A stretch of DNA of 64,000 nt. Origin: Pedobacter psychrodurus. GTDB lineage: Bacteria; Bacteroidota; Bacteroidia; Sphingobacteriales; Sphingobacteriaceae. Both the position numbers and the translations under genes were made by a program. Below the pieces are notes generated by a model. That model did not search any database. It was not told the DNA's origin and saw nothing but the letters and a program-made list of their open reading frames with translations. This document shows, in pieces, positions 1-7,092 of the stretch; position 1 is the first letter of the stretch, and each line of letters opens with the position of its first letter. The DNA is taken from positions 81,762-145,761 of the forward strand of contig NZ_SJSO01000015.1 of NCBI RefSeq assembly GCF_004331735.1. Reading direction: 5' to 3'.

Positions 1-575
1 TCGATCCGGAGAAAGTTACTGAAAAGATTGATCACCGTAAAGATGTAGATGGTTTTCACCCTGTAAATTTAGGCAGGATGATGCGTAACCTACCTTGCTT
101 CATCCCGGCAACGCCTTATGGTATTTTATTGATGTTGCAAGAGTATGGTATCGACACCACAGGAATGCACTGTGTTGTTGTTGGTCGTAGTAACATTGTG
201 GGTAGCCCAATGAGTATTCTAATGGCCCGTAACGCAAACCCAGGCAATTGTACGGTAACACTTACACACTCACGTACTAAAGATCTAAAAGAGCAGGTTC
301 TCCAGGCTGATATTGTGATTGCTGCAATTGGTAAAAAGAATTTTGTTACTGCCGATATGATAAAACCTGGTGCCATTATTATTGACGTAGGTATTAACCG
401 AGAAACTTCTGCTGAAACCAAATCGGGATTTAAGTTATATGGGGATGTAGATTTCGAAAACGTGGCACCAAAAGCTTCATACATTACGCCTGTACCAGGT
501 GGTGTGGGTTTAATGACAATTGTAGGTTTACTGAAAAATACGCTGGCATCGGCAAGGAAAGAAATTTATTCATAA
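1..575 (+). CDS. folD: Methylenetetrahydrofolate dehydrogenase/cyclohydrolase FolD (5' truncated by window edge)
   Basis: FolD oxidises 5,10-methylene-THF with NADP and hydrolyses the product to 10-formyl-THF, supplying one-carbon units for purines and formyl-methionine. The reading frame is open from base 3, so the N-terminal third of the protein lies outside the window. Visible family signatures are DVDGFHP followed by NLGR near the left edge, the dinucleotide-binding stretch VVVGRSNIVGSPMSILM, and the C-terminal PGGVGLMTIVGLL. The first ATG in the window (78) is internal and is not the real start. A strong hairpin terminator follows. The identification is secure; only the start is missing. 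Confidence 0.95.
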   Translation, partial: DPEKVTEKIDHRKDVDGFHPVNLGRMMRNLPCFIPATPYGILLMLQEYGIDTTGMHCVVVGRSNIVGSPMSILMARNANPGNCTVTLTHSRTKDLKEQVLQADIVIAAIGKKNFVTADMIKPGAIIIDVGINRETSAETKSGFKLYGDVDFENVAPKASYITPVPGGVGLMTIVGLLKNTLASARKEIYS

Positions 576-627
576 ACGAAAAGGTAAAAGTTTAAAACTA
601 AAGCGAAAACCTACTGCCATAGATATT

Positions 628-663
628 AAAAATCGACTCAAATATTTGAGTCGATTTTTTTTA
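628..663 (+). terminator. Intrinsic terminator after folD
   Basis: A perfect inverted repeat (AATCGACTCAAA / TTTGAGTCGATT) is followed by a run of eight T. It lies about 50 bp after the folD stop and separates it from the toxin-antitoxin pair. Confidence 0.85.
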
Positions 664-704
664 CGTGTAATATTTTAAATCCCTACGTGTAATTGTTATA
701 TTTG
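662..704 (+). promoter_or_regulatory. Promoter with a 22-bp-spaced direct repeat ahead of the antitoxin gene
   Basis: TATATTTG at 697-704 is an exact match to the Bacteroidota -7 box (TAnnTTTG). The decamer TACGTGTAAT occurs twice, at 662-671 and 684-693, exactly 22 bp apart, so both copies face the same side of the helix and cover the -33 to -7 space. The arrangement suits an autoregulatory operator bound by an antitoxin dimer. The binding protein is inferred. Confidence 0.55.
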
Positions 705-721
705 AATTAAAATTTAATTAG

Positions 722-982
722 ATGGATACTAAGTTAACTTTAAGTTTTAATCAAGATGTTGTGGTAAGGGCAAAAAAATATGCCGCTGAAAACAACATTA
801 GCTTATCGCGATTAATAGAGCACCTCTTAACTCAGGTAACTGCTAAAGAATATAAATCTTTAGAAGACTTTCCCATTTCAGATTGGGTGAGCATGGTAGC
901 TGAGGGTGAAGTAGAGTATAAAAAAATGCCAAAATCAACACGTAAAGATTCAAAAAACGAGTACTATTCTTCTAAAAAGTAA
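722..982 (+). CDS. DUF6364-type small protein, putative antitoxin
   Basis: This 86-residue protein has the ribbon-helix-helix-like start typical of DUF6364 (MDTKLTLSFNQDVVVRAKKYA, then NISLSRLIEHLL), a pattern seen in antitoxins that bind their own promoter. The C-terminal half is charged and lysine rich (KKMPKSTRKDSKNEYYSSKK), as expected for a flexible toxin-neutralising tail. The stop codon at 980-982 is three bases from the ATG of the PIN-domain gene downstream, so the two are co-transcribed. The promoter and direct repeats just upstream fit autoregulation. The antitoxin role is inferred from domain type and position. Confidence 0.7.
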   Translation: MDTKLTLSFNQDVVVRAKKYAAENNISLSRLIEHLLTQVTAKEYKSLEDFPISDWVSMVAEGEVEYKKMPKSTRKDSKNEYYSSKK

Positions 983-985
983 TTG

Positions 986-1405
986 ATGAAGATATTTTTA
1001 GATGCGAATGTTCTTGTTTCTGTATTGAATAAGGAATTCCCACTTTATACCTATTCATCGAGAATTTTAAGTTTAGCATCGCATCCAAATTTTGAAATTT
1101 ATACTTCTCCCCTTTGTTTAGCTATAGCATTTTATTTCGCTGAAAAAAAACATAAATCTCAATTAGCCAAGCAGAAAATAGATTTGCTTTGCCAACACAT
1201 TAAGATTGCTGAAAATTCATCAAAAGGTGTTTTGGATACTTTATCGAACAAATCAATTCACGATTTTGAAGACGGACTGGAATATTATGCTGCCAAATCT
1301 GTTGAGTGCAAATGTATTATTACAGAAGATATTGAAGATTTTTATTTCTCAGAAATTGAAATTTTGAACTGCCAGGATTTTTTCAAGAGGCATTTGTTAA
1401 ATTGA
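986..1405 (+). CDS. PIN-domain protein, putative VapC-like RNase toxin
   Basis: The 139-residue product opens with MKIFLDANVLVSVL, the first acidic motif of PIN nucleases (Asp6), and later shows DFEDGLEYYAAK and CIITEDIEDF, carrying the other acidic positions. Such proteins cleave tRNA or other RNA with a metal ion. The ATG at 986 is preferred over an in-frame TTG at 983 that directly abuts the upstream stop. Pairing with a DUF6364 antitoxin is a common arrangement in Bacteroidota. RNase activity is inferred from the family. An inverted repeat follows the stop and may end the transcript. Confidence 0.75.
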   Translation: MKIFLDANVLVSVLNKEFPLYTYSSRILSLASHPNFEIYTSPLCLAIAFYFAEKKHKSQLAKQKIDLLCQHIKIAENSSKGVLDTLSNKSIHDFEDGLEYYAAKSVECKCIITEDIEDFYFSEIEILNCQDFFKRHLLN

Positions 1406-1417
1406 TTTTATAATACA

Positions 1418-1484
1418 CTCGTCACCCTGAATTTATTTCAGGGTCTTAATTAAAGAGATACTGAAATAAATTCAGCATGACGTG
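1418..1484. repeat. Intergenic inverted repeat (GTCACCCTGAATTTATTTCAG type)
   Basis: The left arm has GTCACCCTGAATTTATTTCA and the right arm TGAAATAAATTCAGCATGAC, so the element can fold into a long hairpin between two convergent genes. A related element lies at 34411-34525. It resembles the dispersed intergenic repeats common in Pedobacter genomes. Confidence 0.75.
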
Positions 1485-1490
1485 AATATA

Positions 1491-1826
1491 TCATCCCCAA
1501 AGTTTACTCCACCAACTTTCTTCGAAACCAATATAGAGGCCATCTTCACGTAATTCGGTTGGGTAGATATTGATGTAATCGCCTTGCCCTTCTGCGCCCC
1601 TACCTGTGGTTAAATTATACTCATATCGATGGATTGGGCAAACAAGGTTTCCATTTTTGCACCAGCCTCCACTAAAATGGCCACCAGCATGCGGACAATG
1701 AGATTGAGTCGCGATAATTTTATTGTCATTATTGATCAGACAGATCTGTTTTCCGGCAACCTCAATGGTTTTGATGGTATCTGGACGGGGAATTTGGTTG
1801 TTATTTAATGCCTTAAACCACTTCAT
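1491..1826 (-). CDS. Rieske [2Fe-2S] domain protein
   Basis: This small soluble electron-transfer or ferredoxin-like protein has 111 residues from the start chosen. The two iron-sulfur ligand motifs are clear: CPHAGG (Cys44, His46) and CPIHRYEY (Cys63, His66), 17 residues apart, as in Rieske ferredoxins of the nitrite reductase small subunit or dioxygenase type. There is no signal peptide or membrane segment. An ATG six codons upstream (1844) is possible, but MKWFKAL at 1826 matches the usual family start better. No oxygenase or reductase partner is adjacent, so the redox partner is unknown. Confidence 0.8.
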   Translation of the reverse strand: MKWFKALNNNQIPRPDTIKTIEVAGKQICLINNDNKIIATQSHCPHAGGHFSGGWCKNGNLVCPIHRYEYNLTTGRGAEGQGDYINIYPTELREDGLYIGFEESWWSKLWG

Positions 1827-1933
1827 TCTGCTAAAATACAGCAAATAAATATCACTCTTATTTCATCTTTCCATTAAATTTCAAAAGAGGAACTGCTTCA
1901 CCATATTTTTTTAGGATATTTGCATCCTCAAAA

Positions 1934-2557
1934 ATGAAACAAGAAATACCAGAAGACGGCACATTACTTCCTTTAATGGAAGAATTTTATACTATACAGG
2001 GCGAAGGATTTAATACTGGTAAAGCAGCTTATTTTATCCGTTTAGGAGGCTGCGATGTAGGCTGCCATTGGTGCGATGTTAAAGAAAGCTGGGATGCAGA
2101 AATGCATCCACTTACCCCATCAGATGTTATTGTAGAAAATGCCGATAAATTTCCGGGTAAAGCTGTTGTAATTACTGGTGGCGAGCCCTTGATTTATAAT
2201 CTCGATTATTTAACCAATAAGTTAAAAGAAAGAGGTATTCTTACCTTTATCGAAACATCTGGTGCCTACCCACTTTCTGGAAACTGGGACTGGATCTGTT
2301 TGTCGCCAAAGAAATTTAAGGCGCCAAGACCAGATATTACGCCATTTGCACATGAATTAAAGGTTATTGTTTTTAATAAAAGTGATTTTAAATGGGCAGA
2401 AGAATATGCAGCAATGGTATCTCCTACCTGTAAGCTATACCTTCAACCAGAATGGTCTAAATCAAAAGAAATTACTCCATTAATTATCGAATATGTAATG
2501 GCCAATCCTAAATGGGAAATTTCTTTACAAACCCACAAATTTTTAAATATTCCTTAA
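1934..2557 (+). CDS. queE: 7-carboxy-7-deazaguanine synthase (radical SAM)
   Basis: QueE rearranges 6-carboxytetrahydropterin to 7-carboxy-7-deazaguanine on the way to queuosine in tRNA. The 207-residue protein carries FYTIQGEG near the N terminus, the radical-SAM cluster motif CDVGCHWC (CX3CX2C with the QueE-type W), and TGGEPLIY for SAM binding. Length and motif order match the family. No other queuosine genes are adjacent. It is divergent from the Rieske gene across a 107-bp gap. The assignment is firm. Confidence 0.93.
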   Translation: MKQEIPEDGTLLPLMEEFYTIQGEGFNTGKAAYFIRLGGCDVGCHWCDVKESWDAEMHPLTPSDVIVENADKFPGKAVVITGGEPLIYNLDYLTNKLKERGILTFIETSGAYPLSGNWDWICLSPKKFKAPRPDITPFAHELKVIVFNKSDFKWAEEYAAMVSPTCKLYLQPEWSKSKEITPLIIEYVMANPKWEISLQTHKFLNIP

Positions 2558-2594
2558 AAACAATACATTAGCTTTATAACCAAATGTTAATGTA

Positions 2595-4481
2595 ATGAAA
2601 TTCCGTCTCGTCCTTATCTTTAGCATACTGAGCATTTATTGTTTTGGGCAAAGCTCATCTAACAAAAAAGCACAGACTTTTTTCGAAAAGGCTGGTCCAC
2701 TGATTCAGAAACTGGATTATATATCTGCCGAACAGGCTTTAAAAAGTGCTGTTGAGGCCGATCCATTATTTCAAAATGCCTATGTAGTATTAGGTGGTAT
2801 TTATAAAGCACAAAAAAAATATCCGGATGCCAGAACGGCTTATGAAAAAGCGATCTTGATCAATAAAGCTGTGGCTCCACAAGTAATTTATGGCTTGGCC
2901 GAAACAGAATTTGCTACGCAAGAGTATTTAAAAGCGAAACAACATTTTAGTGAATTTTTGATGCTAGATTCGTCGTCTGATAGAGCGAGAAGAGCAAAAA
3001 AATACCTTTTAGATTGCGATTTTGCTACCATAGCAATAAAGAAATCCGTAAAATATAGCCCAACAAATTTAGGTGAAGGCGTAAATACAACTGATGCTGA
3101 GTACTTTCCTGCGATAACTGCTGATGGCGAAACCTTGGTTTTTACTCGTCAGGTGAATGGCAATGAAGACTTTTGGACCTCGCAGTTTAAAAATAACTCA
3201 TGGGGTCTTGCCACACCATTATCAAGCAAAATAAACACAACGAAATACAATGAAGGTGCACAAACCATTTCTCCTGATGGTAAGTATCTGTTTTTTACCG
3301 GGTGCAACCGCCCTGATGGTTTAGGTAGGTGTGATATTTACGTTTCGCACCGTGAAGGAAAAGATTGGGGTGAACCTTATAATGTTGGTCAGCCCGTTAA
3401 TTCAGAATTCTGGGAATCGCAGCCTGCAATAAGCCCCGATGGACGGACTTTATATTTTATCAGCAACAGACCTGGTGGATCCGGTGGTTATGATATATGG
3501 AAAAGTACCATTACCGACGATACCAAATGGGGACCTGCCATTAATCTTGGACCAGACATTAATACCGCTTTCGATGAGAATACCCCTTTTTTGCATGTGG
3601 ATGGTAAAACTTTATATTTTTCTTCTGATGGTTGGCCAAGTTTCGGGAATAAAGATATTTATTATAGCAGACAGGAAAATGATGGCAAATGGCAAAAGCC
3701 CATTAATATTGGTTATCCGATCAATTCTTTTGAAGATGAAAGTGGTTTGGTAGTAAGTGCCGATGGGAATTTCGGCCTGTTTTCTTCGAACTTAAAAGGA
3801 GGATTTGGTTTACAGGATATTTATAGTTTTGGTATCCCTGAAGTAGCCAAACCATTAAAGGTTTCTTATGTGAAGGGGATTGTAAGGGACCGGGATACTA
3901 AGAAAACGATCGAAAGCAATGTTCAGGTGGTAGATTTGAAAACCAATAAAACTGTTTTTGATGATTATACTGATCCGGAGACTGGCCAATTTCTAGCGGT
4001 AATGCCAGTTGGAAGCAATTATTTGTTTAATGTAAATGCTGAAGGCTACATGTTTTACTCTGAAAACTTCGAGCTCAAGGCTGGGGATATTAATAAACCT
4101 TACCAGATTGAAGTTTATATCGAAAAGATCAAGCAAGGCGGAAATGTTACACTAAGGAATATATTCTTTGATACCAACAAGTTTAATCTTTTACCTGCCT
4201 CTATCCGTGAACTTAATCTACTTATCGATTTTTTGCATCAAAATGAAAGTGTTCAGATTGAGATTCAGGGCCATACAGATAATGTTGGAGATGATAAATT
4301 GAATGAGAAATTATCATTTAACCGTGCAAATGCGGTTTACGAATACCTGATCAAAAACGGTATTGATGCTAAAAAGCTTACCTTTAAGGGTTTTGGGGCC
4401 AGTAAGCCCATTGCCGATAATAAAACAGAATTAGGCCGAAAAAATAACCGTAGAACCTCGTTCTTGATCACTAAAATATAA
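2595..4481 (+). CDS. OmpA-family outer-membrane protein with TPR and PD40 repeats
   Basis: The 628-residue protein starts with a signal peptide (MKFRLVLIFSILSIYCFGQ). Residues 25-140 look like TPR repeats, about 160-400 contain WD40-like PD40 repeats (for example ISPDGRTLYFISNRPGGSGGYDIW), and about 420-500 a carboxypeptidase-regulatory-like beta-sandwich. The C-terminal 110 residues are an OmpA peptidoglycan-binding domain (NIFFDTNKFNL, QGHTDNVGDDKLNEKLS, NNRRTSFLI). This architecture is common in Bacteroidota and resembles proteins near type IX secretion or gliding genes. It probably links the outer membrane to peptidoglycan; the specific role is unknown. A small gene starts almost at its stop. 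Confidence 0.88.
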   Translation: MKFRLVLIFSILSIYCFGQSSSNKKAQTFFEKAGPLIQKLDYISAEQALKSAVEADPLFQNAYVVLGGIYKAQKKYPDARTAYEKAILINKAVAPQVIYGLAETEFATQEYLKAKQHFSEFLMLDSSSDRARRAKKYLLDCDFATIAIKKSVKYSPTNLGEGVNTTDAEYFPAITADGETLVFTRQVNGNEDFWTSQFKNNSWGLATPLSSKINTTKYNEGAQTISPDGKYLFFTGCNRPDGLGRCDIYVSHREGKDWGEPYNVGQPVNSEFWESQPAISPDGRTLYFISNRPGGSGGYDIWKSTITDDTKWGPAINLGPDINTAFDENTPFLHVDGKTLYFSSDGWPSFGNKDIYYSRQENDGKWQKPINIGYPINSFEDESGLVVSADGNFGLFSSNLKGGFGLQDIYSFGIPEVAKPLKVSYVKGIVRDRDTKKTIESNVQVVDLKTNKTVFDDYTDPETGQFLAVMPVGSNYLFNVNAEGYMFYSENFELKAGDINKPYQIEVYIEKIKQGGNVTLRNIFFDTNKFNLLPASIRELNLLIDFLHQNESVQIEIQGHTDNVGDDKLNEKLSFNRANAVYEYLIKNGIDAKKLTFKGFGASKPIADNKTELGRKNNRRTSFLITKI

Positions 4482-4493
4482 TTGGTGAATTTT

Positions 4494-4781
4494 ATGGAAA
4501 TAGAAATTGAAGATTACGACATAGAAATTATTATGTTAGCGCAGTATAAGCACCTCGATATTATACTAGAAAGCTCCTATTGTACAGAATGTAAAAAGAT
4601 GTCTACTATCACGAATTATAAACCTTATTTAAATAAATTGAATGATATTATTTTAAGAGGCTTTTGTCTTAAATGTGGTGGACCAGTAAATAGGTATATC
4701 GAAACTGGAGAAAATATTCAAAGCGCAGCGGTTGCTGAACATATTAAAAATGTGCTTCAAATTTCAAGAAATAAAAAGTAA
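4494..4781 (+). CDS. Small zinc-ribbon-like hypothetical protein
   Basis: The 95-residue product has two CxxC pairs (YCTECKK and FCLKCGG) about 35 residues apart, consistent with a structural zinc site. The N terminus is acidic (MEIEIEDYDIEI). I do not recognise the family. The ATG at 4494 is preferred; TTG and GTG codons upstream at 4482 and 4485 directly follow the preceding stop and would add four residues. It lies 12 bp after the OmpA-like gene and 20 bp before the DUF6526 gene, so the three may form one operon. Confidence 0.6.
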   Translation: MEIEIEDYDIEIIMLAQYKHLDIILESSYCTECKKMSTITNYKPYLNKLNDIILRGFCLKCGGPVNRYIETGENIQSAAVAEHIKNVLQISRNKK

Positions 4782-4802
4782 TAATATATAAAATAGATAA
4801 AG

Positions 4803-5219
4803 ATGTCGCAGCACTACGGAAACCATAAAAGATTTTATCCACCTTTTCATTTTTTCACAATACCCTTAGCAATTTTAGGATTAGGTTTTGCCATTTATTC
4901 TTGCATGGCCATCCCCACCATAATTACAGGCTTAATTGTGCTTGCATTTTTCCTGATAGCGATTATAGCTGTAATGGCACGGATGTTTGCGCTTAAAGCA
5001 CAGGATAGAGCTGCAAGGGCCGAAGAAAAGTTGCGTTATTACATTCTTTCCGGTAAAGCGCTTCCCAATGAGTTAAGGATGAGACAAATAATGGCTTTGC
5101 GTTTTGCTAGTGATGAAGAATTTTTAGCCTTAGTTGATAGAGCTGTGGCTAATAAGTTATCTCCTGATGAGCTTAAACAAGCCATTGAGCATTGGCGAGG
5201 AGATTACCATAGAATATAA
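4803..5219 (+). CDS. DUF6526 family membrane protein
   Basis: The 138-residue protein begins SQHYGNHKRFYPPFHFF, the hallmark start of DUF6526 proteins. It has two predicted membrane segments (about residues 17-36 and 39-57), then a charged cytoplasmic tail rich in Arg, Glu and Lys that ends in helical sequence. The function of the family is unknown. It is probably co-transcribed with the small zinc-ribbon gene 20 bp upstream. Dispersed repeats follow its stop. Confidence 0.75.
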   Translation: MSQHYGNHKRFYPPFHFFTIPLAILGLGFAIYSCMAIPTIITGLIVLAFFLIAIIAVMARMFALKAQDRAARAEEKLRYYILSGKALPNELRMRQIMALRFASDEEFLALVDRAVANKLSPDELKQAIEHWRGDYHRI

Positions 5220-5274
5220 TAGTAACTTTGTCATTCTGAGAATACAGTTTTTAGCTAAAACATTAGAGTGATAC

Positions 5275-5357
5275 GTCATTCCCAACTCGATTGGGAATCG
5301 TAATGCTTTTATATGATTTGTAGATTGCATTAAGATTCCCGCCTGCGCGGGAAAGAC
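5275..5357. repeat. Dispersed intergenic repeat, family A copy 1
   Basis: The element runs from GTCATTCCCAACTCGATTGG to GATTCCCGCCTGCGCGGGAA then AGAC. It contains two small hairpins (TTCCCAA...TTGGGAA and TTCCCGCCTGCGCGGGAA). A near-copy lies at 59924-60007 in this window, about 85% similar by eye. Confidence 0.85.
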
Positions 5358-5375
5358 GATCGTTCTTTGCAATCA

Positions 5376-5463
5376 GTCATTCTGAAAATAGTGAAGAATC
5401 CTTAGCTTATGAAATACAGGTTGAAATTTATATATAAAGATTCTTCATTGCATTCAGAATGAC
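5376..5463. repeat. Dispersed intergenic inverted repeat, family D copy 1
   Basis: The terminal arms GTCATTCTGAAAATAGTGAA (5376 onward) and TTCATTGCATTCAGAATGAC (ending 5463) are near-complementary over 25 bp. The same arms flank a longer insert at 49318-49530. The element carries no gene. Confidence 0.8.
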
Positions 5464-5478
5464 AAAAGTATGGCAGTA

Positions 5479-6195
5479 TTAAAACTTCTTCCCTTTTAAA
5501 ACCCTAATCTCGGAACCTTCTGCAAGCATTACGGAATCGGGATTGGTATGCGTTAAGAAAGCAAAATCACTACCATAATTAATCTCAAAATCGACATTGA
5601 TTTTATAATCTTTTATAGGATAAGCTTCCCAGCGCGGATGCTCTACCCCGTATTCAGATGTTCTATTTTTCCCGATTTTGGTATAACCCCAATAATGCTC
5701 GGTGATAAACTCTTCTTCACTTCCGACCAAGATTTCTTCAGCTTTTGATACAGCCGTTACTGAAAAATTATGCCAATTTTTATTCTTCCAAAGATAATCT
5801 ACCTCAATTTGATTTTCCTGTTCTATCCAAACATGTTTCATCGGAAATGTTTGGTAATTTTCTTTATAAATGGTATTTGCTACAAAGGTGATGGCTGGCT
5901 TGGGTACAAATTCTTTGATAAAAACTACTCCCCGCTTCCAGGTACTGCCATCTTTAAATTTAACATAAAATCTAAGATTAACTTCCTCAAAATTGGTATG
6001 GAAAGGAATGTTAAGGCCTCGAAGCTTAACATCAACAAACATAAAGCCCACTAAACTCACATAGTATTTACCTTGCCAATCATCCAGCTCAGTATGTGGA
6101 GGGAGATATTTCGAAAGTATTTCCTGATCTACAGCATACTGTGCCAAAGCAAGTTTGCGCCATTCGGCAGTGAGAAATACTTTCGGATTGTTCAA
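5479..6195 (-). CDS. DUF2071 (YqjF-like) family protein
   Basis: The 238-residue protein matches DUF2071/YqjF: an N-terminal WRKLALAQYAVDQEILSKYLP segment, then LVGFMFVDVKLRGLNIPFH and NFEEVNLRFYV, the conserved core of the family. No signal peptide or membrane span is present. The biochemical role is unknown, though the fold is related to acetoacetate decarboxylase. The gene ends 2 bp from the stop-distal side of kdsA's end and lies in the same direction, so it may be read from the kdsA transcript. Confidence 0.8.
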   Translation of the reverse strand: MNNPKVFLTAEWRKLALAQYAVDQEILSKYLPPHTELDDWQGKYYVSLVGFMFVDVKLRGLNIPFHTNFEEVNLRFYVKFKDGSTWKRGVVFIKEFVPKPAITFVANTIYKENYQTFPMKHVWIEQENQIEVDYLWKNKNWHNFSVTAVSKAEEILVGSEEEFITEHYWGYTKIGKNRTSEYGVEHPRWEAYPIKDYKINVDFEINYGSDFAFLTHTNPDSVMLAEGSEIRVLKGKKF

Positions 6196-6197
6196 AA

Positions 6198-7010
6198 TTA
6201 TAGTATAGCTTGTCTGATTCGGATCAGTTTTGTTAACGTTTCTTCCAACAGGTCTAAATGTAACATATTGGCACCATCTGATTTTGCATTTGCAGGATCG
6301 GGGTGTGTTTCAATAAATAAACCATCTGCTCCAACTGCAATTGCCGCTTTAGCAATGGTTAAAATTAACTCAGGTTTACCTCCAGTTACACCACTGCTCT
6401 GATTAGGTTGCTGCAAGGAATGTGTACAATCCATCACCACTGGTACGCCAAAACTTTGCATCTCAGGTAATCCACGGTAATCAACAATCAAATCCTGATA
6501 ACCGAAGGTATTACCTCTATCAGTTAGGATTACTTTATTATTACCAGCCTCTTTTACTTTTTCTACAGCAAATTTCATTGAACCTGCAGAAAGGAACTGG
6601 CCTTTTTTTACATTCACCACTTTTCCTGTTTCAGCAGCGGCGATTAATAAATCCGTTTGACGGCATAAAAATGCTGGTATCTGCAATACATCTACATAGG
6701 CAGCAGCCATTGCAGCCTCAGCACTTTCGTGAATATCAGTAACAGTCGGTACGCCAAATTCTCTACCAATACGTTCTAAGATGCGTAAAGCTTTTTCATC
6801 GCCAATGCCAGTAAAAGAACTTCGTTTACTTCTGTTGGCTTTTCGGTACGAACCTTTAAAAATATATGGAATCTGAAGTTTATCGGTAATTGTAATAATC
6901 TTTTCGGCAATTCTCATGGCAATATCCTCACCTTCAATGGCGCATGGACCAGCCATTAAAAAGAAATTTCCTGAAGCTGTATTTTTTAATTTATCTAAAT
7001 AGTTTATCAT
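6198..7010 (-). CDS. kdsA: 3-deoxy-8-phosphooctulonate (KDO-8-P) synthase
   Basis: KdsA condenses phosphoenolpyruvate with arabinose 5-phosphate to KDO 8-phosphate for the lipid A-core. Visible motifs are MAGPCAIEG, KGSYRKANRSKRSSFTG, VTDIHE, KKGQFL, DCTHSLQQPN and FIETHPDP. The Cys in AGPCAIE marks the metal-dependent class; the metal-free E. coli type has Asn there. I chose the ATG at 7010 (MINYLDKL): the alternative at 7028 would encode residues from the GAGATGTGAGAC repeat, which is unlikely. The partner enzyme that makes arabinose 5-phosphate, kdsD, lies 2.4 kb away beyond recQ. Confidence 0.95.
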   Translation of the reverse strand: MINYLDKLKNTASGNFFLMAGPCAIEGEDIAMRIAEKIITITDKLQIPYIFKGSYRKANRSKRSSFTGIGDEKALRILERIGREFGVPTVTDIHESAEAAMAAAYVDVLQIPAFLCRQTDLLIAAAETGKVVNVKKGQFLSAGSMKFAVEKVKEAGNNKVILTDRGNTFGYQDLIVDYRGLPEMQSFGVPVVMDCTHSLQQPNQSSGVTGGKPELILTIAKAAIAVGADGLFIETHPDPANAKSDGANMLHLDLLEETLTKLIRIRQAIL

Positions 7011-7085
7011 TTTTGAGATGTGAGACATGAGACACGAGATGTGAGATCTGAATTTGTCTGAAATCTAACTTCTCATACCTCACGT
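7011..7085. repeat. TGAGATGTGAGA-type intergenic repeat
   Basis: The segment between kdsA and recQ consists of short repeats (GAGATGTGAGACATGAGACA, CGAGATGTGAGATC) followed by their partial complement (ACTTCTCATACCTCACGTCT), so it can fold back. A shorter relative (GAGATATGAGTATTGTGATA) lies upstream of gmhB near 60680-60710. Confidence 0.65.
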
Positions 7086-7092
7086 CTAATTT

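Noticed and set aside
5157..5372. Minus-strand frame overlapping repeats after the DUF6526 gene
   Set aside because: Most of it reads through family A repeat sequence and the start of the opposite gene.
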